NCBI GenBank assembly: GCA_027604005.1
Contig: JADGJT010000058.1
Location: forward strand, 17,932-81,931
Source of the DNA: Dinochytrium kinnereticum
Taxonomy: Eukaryota > Chytridiomycota > Chytridiomycetes > Chytridiales > Chytridiaceae
Reading direction: 5' to 3'
DNA length: 64,000 bases
The notes beneath the pieces were generated by a model that was not told the DNA's origin, did no database searches, and saw nothing but the letters and a program-made list of their open reading frames with translations. Positions 1 through 12,419 of the stretch are shown piece by piece; within the stretch, counting starts at the first letter, position 1; the number at the start of each line of letters is the position of its first letter. Both the position numbers and the translations under genes were made by a program.

Positions 1-2103
1 GCTCTCGAAGCATATCAAAATGAACAGAAAGAGATTGATCGTTCTCAGTAACACTACCCTCTATTAGGAAAGAGGGAGAGAGCTTCGATTTCAGATAGCG
101 CCCTAGAACCGATTCGGCAGCTCCCTGATTGATCACGGCATATTTCGTTCGAACAAACGCAGAAGCCCCAAAAAGGTTCTCAGCAAATTGATTATCCATG
201 GAATCATTCGAATAAAGAAATTCAAGCGGTTCTTGCGATGCTATGGTCTTAATTGCATTGCGTGTGAGTCGTTCTGATATTTTCGCCTGCGAAAGAGTAT
301 CCAGAGTCCGCTCATCATAACGTCTGATGAATATGTAATATTCTGATCCTAACATATCACGGGCGCGACCTCTCGATTGAATGTATCCCGTATTCGATCG
401 GAAAAGGTCGAATATGATCACGATTTTGCACGCTGGTCTGTCAATGAGCAGGGAGGAACATGAATGAATGTTAATTAGACCAGTATTACCTCCATTGACT
501 CTTACATGTCAATACCTTCCTCGGCAACACGCGTAACCACAAGAAGGTTGAAAGATCCTTCTCTAAAGCGTTTGAAAAATTGTTTTTGAGTGCTTGATGA
601 CATTTTGTGATTGCCCTCGCCGCTTCCACTGCTGCCGTGGCCCGTTACAAATGCACATTTGATATCAAGAAACAAATCTGATGCGATGGCGTTCAACACA
701 TCGCTTATTACTGTTGCTGTTGTCCGTCTATCCACAAATATCATTCCGCGGAAGTCCGAATTTTGAGAATATTCCAAACGCTTCCTCTTCACCAAATCAA
801 CAAGAGCCCAACATTTCGGGCTTACATCCGAGGGTCCTATATCGGTAAATTTAGGCACAGTATATTGATCTATAGCTTTCTTTGTCCCTGAAATGATGTA
901 AATTAAACCAGGAGTGTTTCTGAACGCTTACTTTCAATAATTGTTGAAACTGAAACATCTTCCACTTTATTCGCAATGCGTCGGCGAATTTTGCTTATCG
1001 AACTTTGAAGAAGCCTTCTAGCGCATATGCCAGCTGCCCAAGGGCCCAGTTCAATTTGGAAAGCATTCACAGTATTAATCCAGTGTACCCCCTCACTTTC
1101 TAATCTTGGGATTTCTCGAATATATGCCCGAAGAGAGTCCAAGTAAAATTTAACGAAAAGGCACCCCTTTGTTTTGAGCGAATCTTCGCAATCCTTTGGT
1201 GTATCTTTCATAAAGGTTTGCGGAAACTCGATAATAAATTCGCGGGTTCTTGGTACATAAGCCAGTAGACTTTTCCTATCCAGTATAGTGACAACAGAGC
1301 TGTCTAAGTTCCTTTGAAGCTCCGCTATTTTATAAATGGACCCCTGCTTCGTTGATGTCCGTTGGCATACCGGAGAAGCAGTCATTCCAAAAATCTTCGG
1401 GCGCTCTTCACGGCAGGGATGGTAGAACTCCTTCATTATCAAATTGTAGGGATGATTTCGAAAAGCGTGGTGGGCTTCGTCAAATATGAGAAGGCTCACA
1501 TGCTTAGAGAGGTTTAAAAATCCATGCCGAAGGACGTTTAAGAAGATTTGAGGAGTGAAAACAAGGACATGCCTCAAAGAAACCTCTGAAAACCACCCGA
1601 GAGCATCCCAATGACTAAGCGAGGCACTGTCATCTCTGGAGTATTCGCCAACGGAGAGATTGGTATTTTGTCGGATCTTCTGGGCTTGCTGACTAACTAG
1701 AGGAACAGTCGGAACACAAAATACAACCTTTTTCGGCAGTGATGGAAGGGCAACTCCATTAATGATCTCAATAGAACTATCTATTGAATAGGTGTCTTTA
1801 CTTGCTTCCGGCAAGTCCCCATTCTCAATGGCACTGCCACTGGATAGGCGCTGCTGAGTTTCATCCTCGTTCCTTTTCACTTCCGATCGAGCAACTTTGA
1901 GAATATCGTCATGGGTAACTGGCTTCAATTCCCTTGCAAAGTGCTCAAGTAGAATGATGGAAATCAGCTTTAATCGTAAGCAAAGATATGCAACATAAGA
2001 ATACTGTTTTCCCTGAGCCCGTCTCCAAGAATGCAATAACATTCCGCTTTAGGGCTTCTTCGTATAATTCGATTTGGTACGGACGAGGTTTCTCCACAGG
2101 CAT
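1..2103 (-). CDS. Dicer-like protein, N-terminal helicase part (partial, runs off left edge)
   Basis: RNA interference endoribonuclease of the Dicer family; only the helicase half is inside the window. The ATG at 2103 opens MPVEKPRPYQIELYEEALKR, the Q-motif region of Dicer helicases, followed by Walker A ETGSGKT. A 37-nt intron (2004-1968) joins this to LISIILLEHFARELK. Further on are VFCVPTVPL, the DEAH-type box IFDEAHHAF and motif III GMTASP, then the helicase C lobe (IFVDRRTT, VVTRVAEEGIDM) and motif VI SRGRAR near position 370. The last visible part (GASAFVRTKYAVINQGAAES) looks like the start of the Dicer dimerisation domain. PAZ and RNase III domains should lie beyond position 1. A RIG-I-like helicase is the alternative, but this order in a fungus favours Dicer. 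Unseen: whether the RNase III active sites are intact. Confidence 0.85.
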
Positions 2104-2224
2104 TTTTTGGCCTGAACAACATAAGAAAAAAATCGGGCATACAGAATGAATTCGTTCGCTATATACTTTGCATGCAAAAAAACTGAATGAGATAGAAAAG
2201 ATTATAGTATGCACTCTAATATTT

Positions 2225-2872
2225 TTATACGCTTCTCCCAGCCCATGTTGATTGAGAACCAGCAAAGCTCAGATTCCAGGCAGAATCTTGAGGATTCCGA
2301 GCTGTAACTTGTAATGGTTTTGACGTTGCGAGAGGAGAGTGACAGATTTGAAGGCGGATCCCACTTCTTAGGGACTTATCATGAGTGGACAGGGTGATTG
2401 TCTCAATTGATTTTAAAAAATAGGGAGGCAGTGGCCGATCCGGCCGCTCATCTTGGGTAGATTGCGTTGTCAATAAGAGGGCTATGGAAATAGTCTTCGG
2501 TAAAGCGGGATCGACTCTATCGAAAATTAACTTTAAACAACAAATGCAAAACCCTATGATCTCAATCTCGTCAAAAGTGTTCAGGCAAATACCAAGCCAT
2601 TCGATGTAACTTGGAATACTGTCTTCAGCTTTAGGGGCACCAAATTCATCCATATTATTTGAGTCAATGATAATGCGATTCGCTGGTTTCATGTCCGATG
2701 TCGATGGATAAATGATGTTTGCAGGAATGGCCATCTTCGTTTTCCCTTTCCCTTTCCCATGAACCTGATTACTATCGGCTTGGCATCCCGTCGATGTGCC
2801 GTCCGGCTTCTTACTGCTAATTCTCGGCTTCCGTCTCGTTCGCCCTTTAGTGTTTGACGTGATTGTGTCCAT
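2225..2872 (-). CDS. hypothetical protein, 215 aa
   Basis: An uninterrupted ORF of 215 codons between the Dicer-like start (2103) and the coatomer alpha stop (2939), on the same strand. The N-terminus is basic (GRTRRKPRISSKK, then HGKGKGKTK), followed by an acidic to hydrophobic middle (DEFGAPKAEDSIP, then IEIIGFCICCLKLIF) and a Ser/Thr-rich tail. I recognise no family and no catalytic motif. The gap to the coatomer stop is only 66 nt. The ORF could be a genuine single-exon gene or part of a spliced one. It is the longest open frame in an otherwise empty 830-bp gap, which is the main support. Confidence 0.4.
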   Translation of the reverse strand: MDTITSNTKGRTRRKPRISSKKPDGTSTGCQADSNQVHGKGKGKTKMAIPANIIYPSTSDMKPANRIIIDSNNMDEFGAPKAEDSIPSYIEWLGICLNTFDEIEIIGFCICCLKLIFDRVDPALPKTISIALLLTTQSTQDERPDRPLPPYFLKSIETITLSTHDKSLRSGIRLQICHSPLATSKPLQVTARNPQDSAWNLSFAGSQSTWAGRSV

Positions 2873-2938
2873 GTTATTTCAAACTGAATAAATGTTTTTG
2901 GTTCAACCAAATTTTGTTTTTATTTCAATTTTAAGGCG

Positions 2939-5900
2939 TTAGCGGTGCTCGACAGTGTTTCTCAATCCTGAAGCCTGCGATCCAATAGTCGCCAGTTCAC
3001 AAATAGAGCATATTTGCCTGTTAAACTCAGGTCGATATGAGGCAAAACAGAATGGGCACTTGATAAACTGGCTGCCACGGTAAATAGGTGTGAACGACTT
3101 GGCGCAAATAACAAATGGATTATGCTGATCATAATCCAGTTGCAGTGAATCAATGAGTCCAGACTCCGATGCAAGCATTCGAGCCTGATAAATGTCAATA
3201 GATACAAGAAAAAGAAAAAAATACCTCTCGTGTTTTCTCTAATGGCGGGCCCAATTCCAAATAGCGTCGGGCAAACTGAGCTGCGCTAGCCTTGTTGTCA
3301 TATTTCTTGGCAGTTTTTATCGCCTGGTTCAAAATTAACTGCCTGTGTTCGATATGTTGCAGGTCGCAATGTGTCAGATACGCAGCCATTTCGAGAAGCC
3401 GTTTTGATTCCGCCCCCTGTTTTTCATCGGCTCGTCGGCTCCTTTCCATGTTGATAGCCAATAAATATTCTCTTCCAATTTTTATCGCAAGCTGAATCTA
3501 AAAAAGTCAGTGATAGTTAAAGCAAGGCCAATACCTCGTCTAAATCAGATTGAGTCTTTACAACAACGAACAGCAACGAATAAAGAATTTCCCGAAGAGT
3601 ACCGCAAGCTCTATCGAAGCCCCTATTTCCTGTTATTACGAAACTCAAAGGATATGCTTACTTAGGACCAGAAGAGAATGCAGAGTAGGCATCTCGAACC
3701 TTCCCAATTAATTCAGTTAGAGTAATAGGTCTGAATGGAGACCCCTTCTCGTCGCTAGCACTCAGGATAGGGATAGTTAAAGCCGGAAGAGAGGAGTTGG
3801 CAGCAAGGTATGCACGGGATGACTGGAAAACTCTCATAAAGATTGGTTTCAAAGGGGTGAAGTTAACCACCCCAACCTGATTATTCAAAATCTTACAATA
3901 TTAGAACTAAAGAAGCCATCGAGCCATACCTGCATGGCAGTGTCAAAGGATCCGGCAGCGACATGATCAACAGCAAGGCTGGAGTTTTTAGCCCAATTCT
4001 CAAATACACTCGTCCCAGCATGTGGCATATGGAATGCAGGACCGGAGGTACCACTAGCTTCCGGCGAAATACCATCAACATAGCTGTCCGAGTCTGAGTC
4101 CCATCCCTCACCCTCGCTATCGTCTGCTCCACTCTTTGTCTTCTTACCGGTGACGGCGTTAGCTGCGGTATTAGCGGCCTCGTCTTCGTCGTCATCACCC
4201 CAATCATCACCGTTCTCCTCCTCGGTTCCAAGGGCGATGGGAGCAGCCAGTGCACTTTGTGGCTTTCCAAAAATGCTACTGTCGAAGAAGCCCCGTGATA
4301 CAGCCAGTGTCGGCCAGTTAACGTCGAAATGCTGCAAAATTGGGATCGGCGGCTGCAACAACTCTGACTTTAATCCTGCAATAGAAGGGACAGAGCTTCC
4401 ATCTGGCTTCGCCTGGAGCAAAGTAGCTGCCTCCTCTTCCAAACCGTGTGTTTTAGCCACCAAGTATGCCAAAGGCACTGGTTCATATTTAGAGAAGATG
4501 CCAGGTTTCTTAACTTACATTGGCCCAATTCCTTTAGAAGCCGAATCTGCTCTTCGACATCCCCAAGGTATAGGGAATTGTGGTAACGAGACATAGTGTC
4601 TCCACGAACTTCAGCAATTTTAAGCATTTTTTTCAGCTTCTCCCTGTTTCCCGTCACAAGATACAAGAAGGAAAGCTTATCAAAGTTCTTAACTCGCCTA
4701 TAGGCAGTCTCCACAATCTTCGTTCTGTGTTTTAGAAAAGGTGATATGAGACCCGTTACCTGTAAATTGCCTTGGCGCAGAGCCTCGGTTGCCAACAAAT
4801 TCCAGTGTTCCTCCTTATCCATCGCTTGTGCAGTCTCCAATGCTACCTCTAAATTTCCACATTCAATAGCCAAATCAAATCTGGTTTTGCTCTCTTTCAC
4901 AAAATGTAATGCCACCTTTCAAGAATAAGAGGTCGGGGCTATTTACCAACTATACCTCTGGATATCCTTTCTTCTGGAGGTATGCAATAATCGACTGTCC
5001 AACCAAGTTTGACGTTCTAATAATGTGAAGGACCTCATCGTAGTTTTTCTTAACTAAAGCAAGTTTGAAACGATACTCTGTCGGGTCGATAGTGATAACA
5101 CGAACTTTCCCGTCGCGGTCAAGGCAGTAAATGTTCTTGCCCTTCACTTTGGTGAGATAAATTGGCTGTTCCACCGTACGAATAATTCCATTATCACTAG
5201 AGGTCTATGAGCTTTACGAAAAGTGCGATAAACTTACCCTTGTGGCAAGGCATATTTGATATGGTTCTGAGTGGAATACATAAAAACGCCAGAATCATCC
5301 CAAGCCCCACTCTTAATTTTCATTGTCTCGTGGATCAAAGCAAACTGTTCCAAAGTCTTTGATACAATTGCGATAGCTAAAATACATTAGAGTAGCATAT
5401 GGGTAACTTCATACCATTCTTGCTAAGCAAGGCTACCATTGCGCCATCGGGGGACCATACAGCGTATCGCACACCGGCTACATTCAACTCGGCAGCAATA
5501 TTCCTCATTTCAACGTCAAACAAAATGACAGATGTTGCTGTTGTCATCAAAATGTGCTTCGGGCCTGCATTAAACAAATCGATAACAACGCCAGGAGTCT
5601 TGAACTGTTTCGTAGGGGCGTTTTGTAGATCCTTCACAGTCACTTGCTATAAAATCATTAAGGAATTGCGTCGAAAAGTTTGGGCAAAAGAGAATACACA
5701 TCACAAACTATATTACCTGGTTCTGTCGGTCCAAAACGGCAAAACGGTTACGGCCAATAAAGACACAGGCCTGTCCACTGCCCTTTCGGGATTCGGACGC
5801 CTGACTCTCCCTGGTCTCTCCATTCATATCACGGGGCAAGTAAAGCAACTCGTAAGATCCTCCCTCGTTGGACTAATTCGTTATAAAGATTATAAATGAT

Positions 5901-7303
5901 AATAATATACCGAGCAAATCAAAACTGCATGCTCTGCCGGGTTGTAGGACAAAGTTCTAGGTGGGGAAAGCTGCCCAGTGCCAGAATTCTTCTTAATGTT
6001 GAGCACAGGAACATCACTGGAAGTTGAAAAATCATATAGACGCAGGAACTTGTCCTTAATATAAAAGAGATGATTTTGGTGTATGGCCTGGGCGGGACGT
6101 TCACGCTCAAGCTTGAAAACAATAAACCCGCTGTCATGACCTACACGAGTAAGAGAAGAGAATGCACAAATTCGAAACTTCTCCTTACCTGCGGCAAATA
6201 GATTGAGCTCAGGATGGGCAGTAAGAATCCAGAACCGATCATGCTCCTGTCGGAATGTTTGCAATCGGGTGCGTTTGGCCATATCCCAAATACTAATTGT
6301 CTTATCCTCGGCGTTACTAAGAATGAGGTCCTGTCGAGGGTGGAACACAACACAAGACACGTTGTTATAGTGGCCACGGAACGTATCAAGCTCCCACGCT
6401 CGTGTTTCTAAAAATATTAATTTCTTCGGGAAGAGGGAAAGCAGCTAACCATTCATTTTCCATAACTTAACCTGACGATCATCAGCTCCAGACACAATCA
6501 GAGGAAGATTCGGATGGAACGAAGCCCAATTTACTCCTCGGTCATGACCTTCCAACACAAATTTTACAACGGCATCAGTTCCGCCGAAAATATCAGGTTG
6601 GCCAGCATTCCGATGACTGTCATGATCATAGACTGCGGTTTGAGGAGTGGCGTGCTTCTTCCTTAACCCTTTAAAACTCGTTAAATATTCAAAAATAGAT
6701 TTGTCGGGCTCTACCAGATATATCCCAAACACGGACGGTCTGATCAAGAGATGCAGACACAACCAAATCGTCCTTAGGATGGAACTGAGCACTCATGACA
6801 TAGTGATTATGTCCAGTAAGGATGGAAATGCAGTTACGGGACTGCCAGTTCCAGATTCTGATGGTCTGATCATCCGAACAACTGATGATCCAAGGGTGCT
6901 CATGGTGGAAAAAGACCGTTCGAATGTAGTCCAAATGGCCGTTCAATGTAAATAGACAACGGCGCTGCTTCCAGTTCCAAACTTTGATCTTGTAGTCATC
7001 ACCTCCAGAAACAAAAAGAGGTTGGGTAGGATGGAAGCAAACTCCACGCACGGGACCTTAGGACGGATTTAATTTATGTAGAATGCCTTAGTATAGCCAA
7101 CATACCCTCATGTTCATCGAAACGGTCGATCAGCGATCCAATCTTGTAGTCCCAAAGCTGAACTGAACCATTATGCAAGGCGGCCAACACCCATGGTCTC
7201 TTTGGGTGAAAGCTTAGGCCCTTAACCCTGTTTGACTACACCATATTAATACGCGCATCGTGATGAGTACGTTTACTACTTTGGTCTCGAATTTTGCAAG
7301 CAT
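2939..7303 (-). CDS. COPA: coatomer subunit alpha (alpha-COP)
   Basis: Alpha subunit of the COPI coat, which cycles on Golgi membranes and carries KKXX-bearing cargo back to the ER. The short first exon reads MLAKFETK (7303-7280). A 44-nt intron (7279-7236) joins it to [20 protein letters not shown], matching the family N-terminus almost residue for residue. Six to seven WD40 repeats follow: [58 protein letters not shown] and [16 protein letters not shown]. The middle gives the alpha-solenoid. The acidic stretch [11 protein letters not shown] near 4190 is the linker. The C-terminal domain ends with [20 protein letters not shown] and a Cys-containing fold before the stop at 2939. At least ten exons, with all introns short. 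The family is certain; some internal splice junctions were not traced. Confidence 0.96.
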
Positions 7304-8202
7304 TGAGACCTCCGAAGCAAATTTTCAATTTTTTTTGTTGCCTCAATAAGAATGCACCAATTTCAAAAACAAGTCCTTGCGGCTAGTCAATGTCAATTGA
7401 AATCCCATTTCTGAGTTGGTCGGCTGGAAAGCCCATCTTTTACACTCGAACCATTCAACACAGTTCCTCAAGCCCTTTTTCATCCTGAAAACTCCCTCCA
7501 CGGCAATTCCGAATTAAGATAACTGTACAAGGACGAACCCATTCTCCATCTCACATCATAACCATCCCTAAAGTTTTAAAATCCCTAACTATATTAATAT
7601 GCCCACCTTCCATCCACCGCCAAGGCCACACCTTTGTCTTTTCAATCTTTAATAGGAGCTTTTTTCTTTATTGTTTATTTGCCATCTTCGAATCTTTTTC
7701 TTAATTTCATAATTTTAATGATCTCAGCACCTTAGCAAGGTGGTGTATTATGAAGACCGCAATAGCTATCCACTTTTTCGTGCCAAAAACATATAAAAAT
7801 AAAGCCATACTAGTTTTAAGATAAGTACCCGCCAAAATAGCTGGCTTTGATTTCCTTCGGTCATTTTTTGCTGCTCTTTGTATAGCCTTTGATCGATAGT
7901 TCTGGCTTTTCCACTTATTGCTCAGAAAAAGAAGACTTTTGCATTTGCGGGTTTAAACCTCTATTATCTATTTAGTTTATTGCGGAAATATCGCCCAAGT
8001 TTTGGCACCAGTAATGTGCGTGTGGTGGCTTTTTCAAAATGAAACATATTACTTAACCCAAACTTGTATGCGACGAAAGAATGGACCACATCCAGAATTT
8101 GACTTTTCATTTGGAACAAAGTTCAGTATTTTATATATTTTGCTATTTACAAATCCACTTAAACTCTGATTGCTCATAAACATTTGATGCAAAATCTTTC
8201 AT
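7304..8202. other. intergenic, AT-rich; COPA upstream region
   Basis: About 900 bp between the COPA start and the CEP164-like stop, both minus strand, so it holds the COPA promoter. It is AT-rich with several homopolymer runs. No ORF resembles a known protein and I see no tRNA-like fold or tandem repeat. Confidence 0.5.
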
Positions 8203-11200
8203 CTAATAGTTGCCATATAACGTTCTATAATTTTGGAGCCATGCAATATGCTCCGCTAAGAAGGCATCACTTTTGCCAGATCGGTAATCTTTTGTTGGTG
8301 CTATCCTCTCGTTCCTGCCTGAATACTTTGCATCTGGTAAGTAAAACTTTGGTGCAGAGTTTCGCGATGGCATCTTTGGAATAGCTTCGGGAAGGCCGTA
8401 CATTCTCGGAGAAGTTGGAAGCATAGGTGTGTAGTGATGGTTGCTGTAAGATAATAAGTCATATGTCATAGAAGGCGTGTTTCATTACGTTTTCGTTGAA
8501 AAGTCAGCTATGTATGCTGAACTGCTATCAGGTTGGGCCTTGAAAGAATGAGAACTGTTTGTAAAGCATCTCCCTTCAGGCTCATTCTATAAAGTTAGAA
8601 AATATTGTACTTTATGGTTTTTACCATCCTTCCAGAATCATGGAGCGGATCATGTGAATAATGATGGGCCTGTGAAAAGAGAACAGGGTGTGCCTCCCGA
8701 GATGTAAAGGCTTCTTTTGGAGTAATTGGCTTCGTAATATTAGAACCTGAGGTACCTTTAAAGATTACCGAAGGGGGCTGCAGGCCCTCATAAGGATATT
8801 CCGAGAAATTATCCCTTTGCTTTTTTATAAACTGTCGTGCCTTCTCAATCAGTCTCTCCTCTCTTTTAAATTGTCGTCTTAGTCGCCAGGTTGGGCTGGA
8901 GCTAACATTTTCGCTATTTAGAATAAAAGGCAATGGCTGTTAACAAAAACATAGTAAAAAAGAGCGGAAACCTTCCGTGATCACTATCTAAATCTTCATT
9001 TAAAGATGAGCCTAAATGATTGTCATCTATTGCTGGTATTAAAGAAATTACTTCAGGTAATAGTTTTGCTTTAACTTACCCTGGTTCATTTCTACACTCT
9101 TGGAGGATAACTTAGATGTTTCTTTTTGCACACAATGTCCGCTATCATTCGTACTTTCATTTACAGTTTTGTAGCTGTCGGAACCAGTATAATTTACTGG
9201 AGTAGAAATGATAGGCCGTGTTGGGGAAAGTCTTACTCTCCTCTGTTCATCGATGCTCATCGAAATGTCCCTCTCTAGCTCCATTAGGGTGATTTTTTCA
9301 TCTTCTATCGAGCTTCTTCTATTTTCGATCTGCCTTTCTTCAAATATTAATTGGGACTTCAGATCTTCCAGGCTTTTGCGACGGCGTTCTAGTTCTTCCT
9401 CAAGCGCATCGATCCTTTTCATTTCATTCATCACTATAATGGTCCTCTCTTGCTCGATTGCAAGATCCTTTTCGTGGAGGAGTTGCTTCTTTAAGTCAAC
9501 GAGCTCTTGTTCATGCTCCTCTTTCATTTTACTCTTTGCTTCCTCCAATACATTACGGGTATAGGTTTGGAATTCTGCCCGCTCTTTATCCAAAAGCTCC
9601 GATTGCAGTCGCCTCTCCTCGGTAATCTTGTTCTCCGTGGTCTCTTTAAGAGCATTGATTTTAGAAAGAGCTATCTTTTCAATATCTTGTTTCTTTTCAT
9701 CTTCCGTCGACTTTAGTGACTCTTCATAGCTTTTTATCAGCTGTCTATGCTCTTCTCTCATAGACTCCAGTTTATCCTCAAGCTTTTGTTTTTCTTCTTC
9801 AAATTGATCGTCATAGGACTCCCGAAGAGCATCCATTCGTTCCTCAAACCTTGACTTTTGTAGCTCCTCTTCACGCGAAATCATCTGAGAATATCTTTCT
9901 TTCGTTAGGTTCAGTTTTTCTTTGTATTTCTCGTCCTCTTGCTTTTGGTCTTCTGATGCTTTCTTTACGGCAGCTTCCTTCAAGGCAAAAACTTCCCTTT
10001 CTTGCTCCTCCAGTTTGGCCAGTTTTTCCTTGTATAACGCCATTATCGACATCTTTTCCCTTTCAAACCACGTATCGTCAACCTTCTCAAGAGACCCAGT
10101 ATTGGCCGCGCCATTATCTTTTAGAAGAGTGTTCAATGAGCCCAACTTTCTTCCTTCGCCTTCCTTTTGTCCTGAACTCTGTGAGTCAGTCGTTAACGCC
10201 CCGCCGTCTTTAGGTAAAGATTTAAAAGGGCCGAGCTTGGCTATTTGACTATCTTGAAGCATTGTATTGGATTTCTGGAATCCAAAAGAGCCATCGTCAG
10301 AGCCTTCAGTTTCATCAATAACCTTAGATGTTTGATCTAATTTGCTTGCGATGATTTCAGAGTTATTCCCGTTCCTCTCACTTGTAATGTCAGACTTTTC
10401 GGTGGCGGACTTTGGCTGGATGTTTTCTCTCTCCCCAATGCGAGGCGGTAAAAAGTCGTCTTCAGAAAGGGGAGACTCTTTTTCTGAAATCTCTTCCCCT
10501 CGGAAGAAATTATGGGTACGCTCCGATTTTAAAGTCTTTAAAGGCAGTTTATGGGAGGGGCTCGAAGATGATAGTTTTGCATCTTCTTCATCTTGCAGAT
10601 TATCATCATCATCGTCTTCATCATTTTCAGCGTCGTCCTCATCTATCGGCGAATCGATATCTTCAGAATCGGGATCAGATGGCCTGCCAAGCGGGGGTTT
10701 TACACTTCCGAAGACTGAGGGCTTTTCCAGCAAGGAGTTTTTTTCAAAACCAGATCTATGGTCTTCTTCCAGTTTTGGAAGACTACCCGTAAGTGAATTC
10801 TGACCACTCAATTTTCCGCTGGGACCCTTGAGGGGAGCCAATGACTTCACCAAATTAAAAAAAGACATTAGGTGTTAGTAAGAATCAATCAAAAGTGTGA
10901 CAATTACATGCCCCTCCCGTTCCTTAAGAGGTTTGAGACTCTTTAGATTCTCCTCCTTATTTGACTTTGGGTCTTCTTTGATCTGTGTGTGTTAAAGGCC
11001 ATCAAATAAAGGCAGCCAACCGTGCTTTCAACTTGATTATCACTTGACTTCAGCAGACCCGAACTTTTTAGCTTTTCTCTCTCATACAATTTTTTGTAAT
11101 GCTCATCGCAAGGATGATCCCAAATGCTTTCCCCACTGACAAAGTTGAAGTAGTATATGTTGTTATCCTCGGTTTGGCTGAGAGTCATTATTAAAAAGGC

Positions 11201-11557
11201 TTTCTTCCTCCTTTTCATACCAAGGCTTCCAATTAGGAGGTAGCGGTGCCTTCAAGGATTCCCTGGCTATCCATAACAAGTGCTTCTCCTTTGCCGGATC
11301 CATCCCCAGAAAGCTGGCATACTCGATGATTTCTACCAGATGTTATTGACAATTCTGCTTACTCAATACCCACCTTCTTCCGTTGGCTCGTAATCCTCAT
11401 CAAATCTGGTGAAATCAGCGCAAAGCATTAATTGATTTTACTTACTCTTCCTCCTGAATTGCAGTAGGTATAATGTTTATTTGGTCAAAAGTTACTTTAA
11501 CGACAAGGAAACGATAACCAGATAGATGCTCACCAAGATGATTTGTTTGGCCGACAT
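8203..11557 (-). CDS. CEP164: CEP164-like distal appendage protein (WW domain plus coiled coil)
   Basis: Homologue of the centriolar distal-appendage protein CEP164, needed to dock basal bodies and build cilia. The N-terminus is split over several tiny exons: MSAKQIIL (11557-), [52 protein letters not shown] 43-nt intron then leads to the WW domain core [20 protein letters not shown]. The spacing and residues match the CEP164 N-terminus closely. After acidic, Ser-rich linkers (9 kb to 10.9 kb) comes a long Glu/Lys-rich coiled coil of about 300 residues (10050-9230). The C-terminal exons include [19 protein letters not shown], similar in character to the family's end. The stop at 8203 is tentative. 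This gene is strong evidence for a flagellated organism. Confidence 0.88.
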
Positions 11558-11758
11558 CTTGTTGACGTTACACAACTTTCAAACAGCGAATATTGAACCC
11601 ACCAATACTTAGCATACTTGTAAAAGCACAGTTTATTGATTTCAGAGAATGTGTTCCTCCTCCTCTTACTTTCGGTGTTAGCTATGACGAGTGCGAAACA
11701 AATGCAATGACTGTATTAAGTTATAAATACTGCAACAGGAGACAAGAGGAAAAATGAA

Positions 11759-12301
11759 TCATTTTTGGTGCAAATGCTCTATGATCTGGCGGATGCGATT
11801 TTTCGAGGATGATGCGGGTGAGGATGATGAGGTTGTTGCTGATGGGCTTTGCGAGTGGTGAAGGTGCGATTGAAATACAAGGTCCCAATTCCAATCCATA
11901 GACGGCTTGCTGTTCCAGAACAAAGCCTCGGCGTCTTGAATTCCCTCAGTCTCAATTCTGGGATGCTGCTGAAGAATATTTTGGCTGAGAAATTCATCAA
12001 GCCATACGTCCTTTTGTTGCTTGACGCTGTTCCGACTCGCAGCAGATTTCGCTCTCATTGTGAACGCTTCGTCGGACCACTCCCAGCTAAACTCGTCATC
12101 GAGCGTTGATTCAAAGTGGTGAGGAATCACATGATGTCTTGATTCAATGATTGATGGGGTCTGCTGCAGGTATTCATCAACGAAAGCGTTTCGCTGGCTT
12201 GCGCTCGATTCCGTAGGAATCAAGCCTTGCTTCGGGATGTCAAGCTGTCCTGGTAATGGGAGTGCGAAGGCGGTGGAGGAACCCGATCCCTTGTCGAACA
12301 T
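11759..12301 (-). CDS. unknown protein with WxxxF-type motifs
   Basis: ORF of about 180 codons from an ATG at 12301 (MFDKGSGSSTAFALPLPGQL). The same frame has a TGA just upstream, so a start here, or splicing into an acceptor a few bases downstream, is required. It contains repeated short aromatic/acidic motifs: FVDEYLQQ, WEWSDEAF, VWLDEFLSQ and DWNWDLVF. Such WxxxF/Y motifs are known in the peroxisomal import receptors Pex5 and Pex20, where they bind Pex14 or cargo. No TPR domain follows, so a Pex20-like co-receptor is only a guess. The C-terminus is Ser-rich, then NRIRQIIEHLHQK. The protein may have a separate N-terminal exon among the coding-like pieces upstream (12430-12900). Confidence 0.5.
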   Translation of the reverse strand: MFDKGSGSSTAFALPLPGQLDIPKQGLIPTESSASQRNAFVDEYLQQTPSIIESRHHVIPHHFESTLDDEFSWEWSDEAFTMRAKSAASRNSVKQQKDVWLDEFLSQNILQQHPRIETEGIQDAEALFWNSKPSMDWNWDLVFQSHLHHSQSPSATTSSSSPASSSKNRIRQIIEHLHQK

Positions 12302-12317
12302 GCCCAGATCATGCAAG

Positions 12318-12325
12318 TGACGTCA
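12318..12325. promoter_or_regulatory. CRE/ATF-type palindrome TGACGTCA
   Basis: A perfect 8-bp TGACGTCA palindrome, the consensus site of CREB/ATF bZIP factors, 17 bp upstream of the ATG at 12301. It may control the WxxxF-motif gene; a single copy could also be chance. Confidence 0.4.
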
Positions 12326-12419
12326 ATTTTTGAGGTTGACTTGGTTTGAAAATGATTATATGAGCGACGCTTCAATACTAGTTATCTGGTATAAAGTTAA
12401 TACCTCTATTTGGAACCTT

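Noticed and set aside
9208..10803. Several plus-strand Ser-rich ORFs of 70-150 codons
   Set aside because: Antisense of the Glu/Lys-rich coiled coil of the CEP164-like gene; low-complexity shadows.
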